Below, in pieces: positions 33,527 through 33,729 of a stretch of 33,729 nt of DNA. Under the pieces are notes generated by a model. That model searched no databases. It was not told the DNA's origin and worked only from the letters and a program-made list of their open reading frames with translations. The DNA comes from Entrophospora sp. SA101 (Eukaryota > Glomeromycota > Glomeromycetes > Entrophosporales > Entrophosporaceae), in the NCBI GenBank assembly GCA_958430865.1, contig CAUDNR010004278.1:121564-155292 (forward strand). Reading direction: 5' to 3'. Both the position numbers and the translations under genes were made by a program. Each line of letters opens with the position of its first letter. Position 1 is the first letter of the stretch.

Positions 33527-33729
33527 TGCGACGTTTAACTTAATCTTGTTATTATTATATATTTATATTGATATGTAAAAAAATTTTCTTTATTTAACAA
33601 AAAAAGATTTAACATTTGCCGTGTCACGATCTCCTTCCAAAACTCGCAAGTCGTGCGACTTCCGTGCAGTTTTCTCGCCGATTGTCTCCTTTTGCGTCTA
33701 GCCGCGCCTGGTCTTTTCGGTTTTTGGCG

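Larger units (their letters stand above)
29981..33729. repeat. Right arm of the ~3.75-kb inverted repeat
   Basis: Reverse complement of 1139-4891 with only a few bases of indel and isolated substitutions. It contains the promoter and first exons of the long gene, the mirrored MITE-like element (about 31810-32665), the GC palindrome at about 31361-31380 and the tiny spliced ORF. It is cut by the window end. Confidence 0.92.

Overview
The window is eukaryotic and very AT-rich. Genes have short (about 50-110 nt) GT-AG introns with TTAAC/CTAAC-like branch points, long simple A/T tracts, BED-finger hAT transposons and a nascent-polypeptide-associated complex alpha gene. Style and gene content fit a filamentous fungus, most likely an early-diverging one such as an arbuscular mycorrhizal Glomeromycotina species. 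That placement is an inference from style, not from a marker gene. A run of ten Ns at 22801-22810 marks an assembly gap.

The outstanding content is a pair of inverted paralogous genes (4297 to about 5821 on +, and 30575 down to about 23860 on -). Both start with the same 91-nt exon encoding a secretion signal and a Lys-Arg (Kex2-type) processing site. Both then break into a tandem array of about 90-110-nt intron units separated by micro-exons, most of exactly one codon. The plus copy has nine micro-exons plus three zero-length exon positions. The minus copy has 37 micro-exons, 30 of them consecutive single codons with no stop among them, plus two zero-length positions. Introns are nearly identical from unit to unit while the codons differ, the reverse of normal genes. 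Because the exon 1 boundary lies directly after the Lys-Arg codons, the predicted mature secreted peptide is written almost wholly in one-codon exons. Exon skipping or unit gain and loss would change it one residue at a time without shifting frame. This is the best candidate for an undescribed system here.

Layout: 1-1138, repeat remnants and a decayed coding fragment. 1139 to about 4890, left arm of a nearly perfect inverted repeat (mate at about 29981-33729) holding the shared promoter region, a tiny spliced ORF, a hairpin-type repeat and the signal-peptide exon. 4388-5680, short micro-exon array. 5822-8038, non-coding. 8039-10047, two direct copies of a 0.63-kb repeat flanking a 5'-truncated two-exon gene and a 70-bp-armed palindrome. 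10100-10900, tandem and palindromic small repeats. 11140-11275, MITE-like hairpin. 11500-12003, RecQ helicase pseudogene. 13651-15751 (-), intact five-exon UDP-glycosyltransferase. 16115-16291, BED-finger fossil. 17368-18437 (+), NAC-alpha. 18637-20215 (-), amino-acid transporter pseudogene. 20800-21105, 69-bp minisatellite. 21406-22723 (-), five-exon gene of unknown function. 22811-23460, repeat elements. 23720-30575 (-), long micro-exon array split by a complete hAT element (25176-27710) with a perfect 8-bp target duplication.

The housekeeping genes (NAC-alpha, UGT) look like ordinary neighbours and give no hint of a shared pathway with the micro-exon genes. All exon structures are read from splice-site consensus and reading frame; none is supported by transcript data here.
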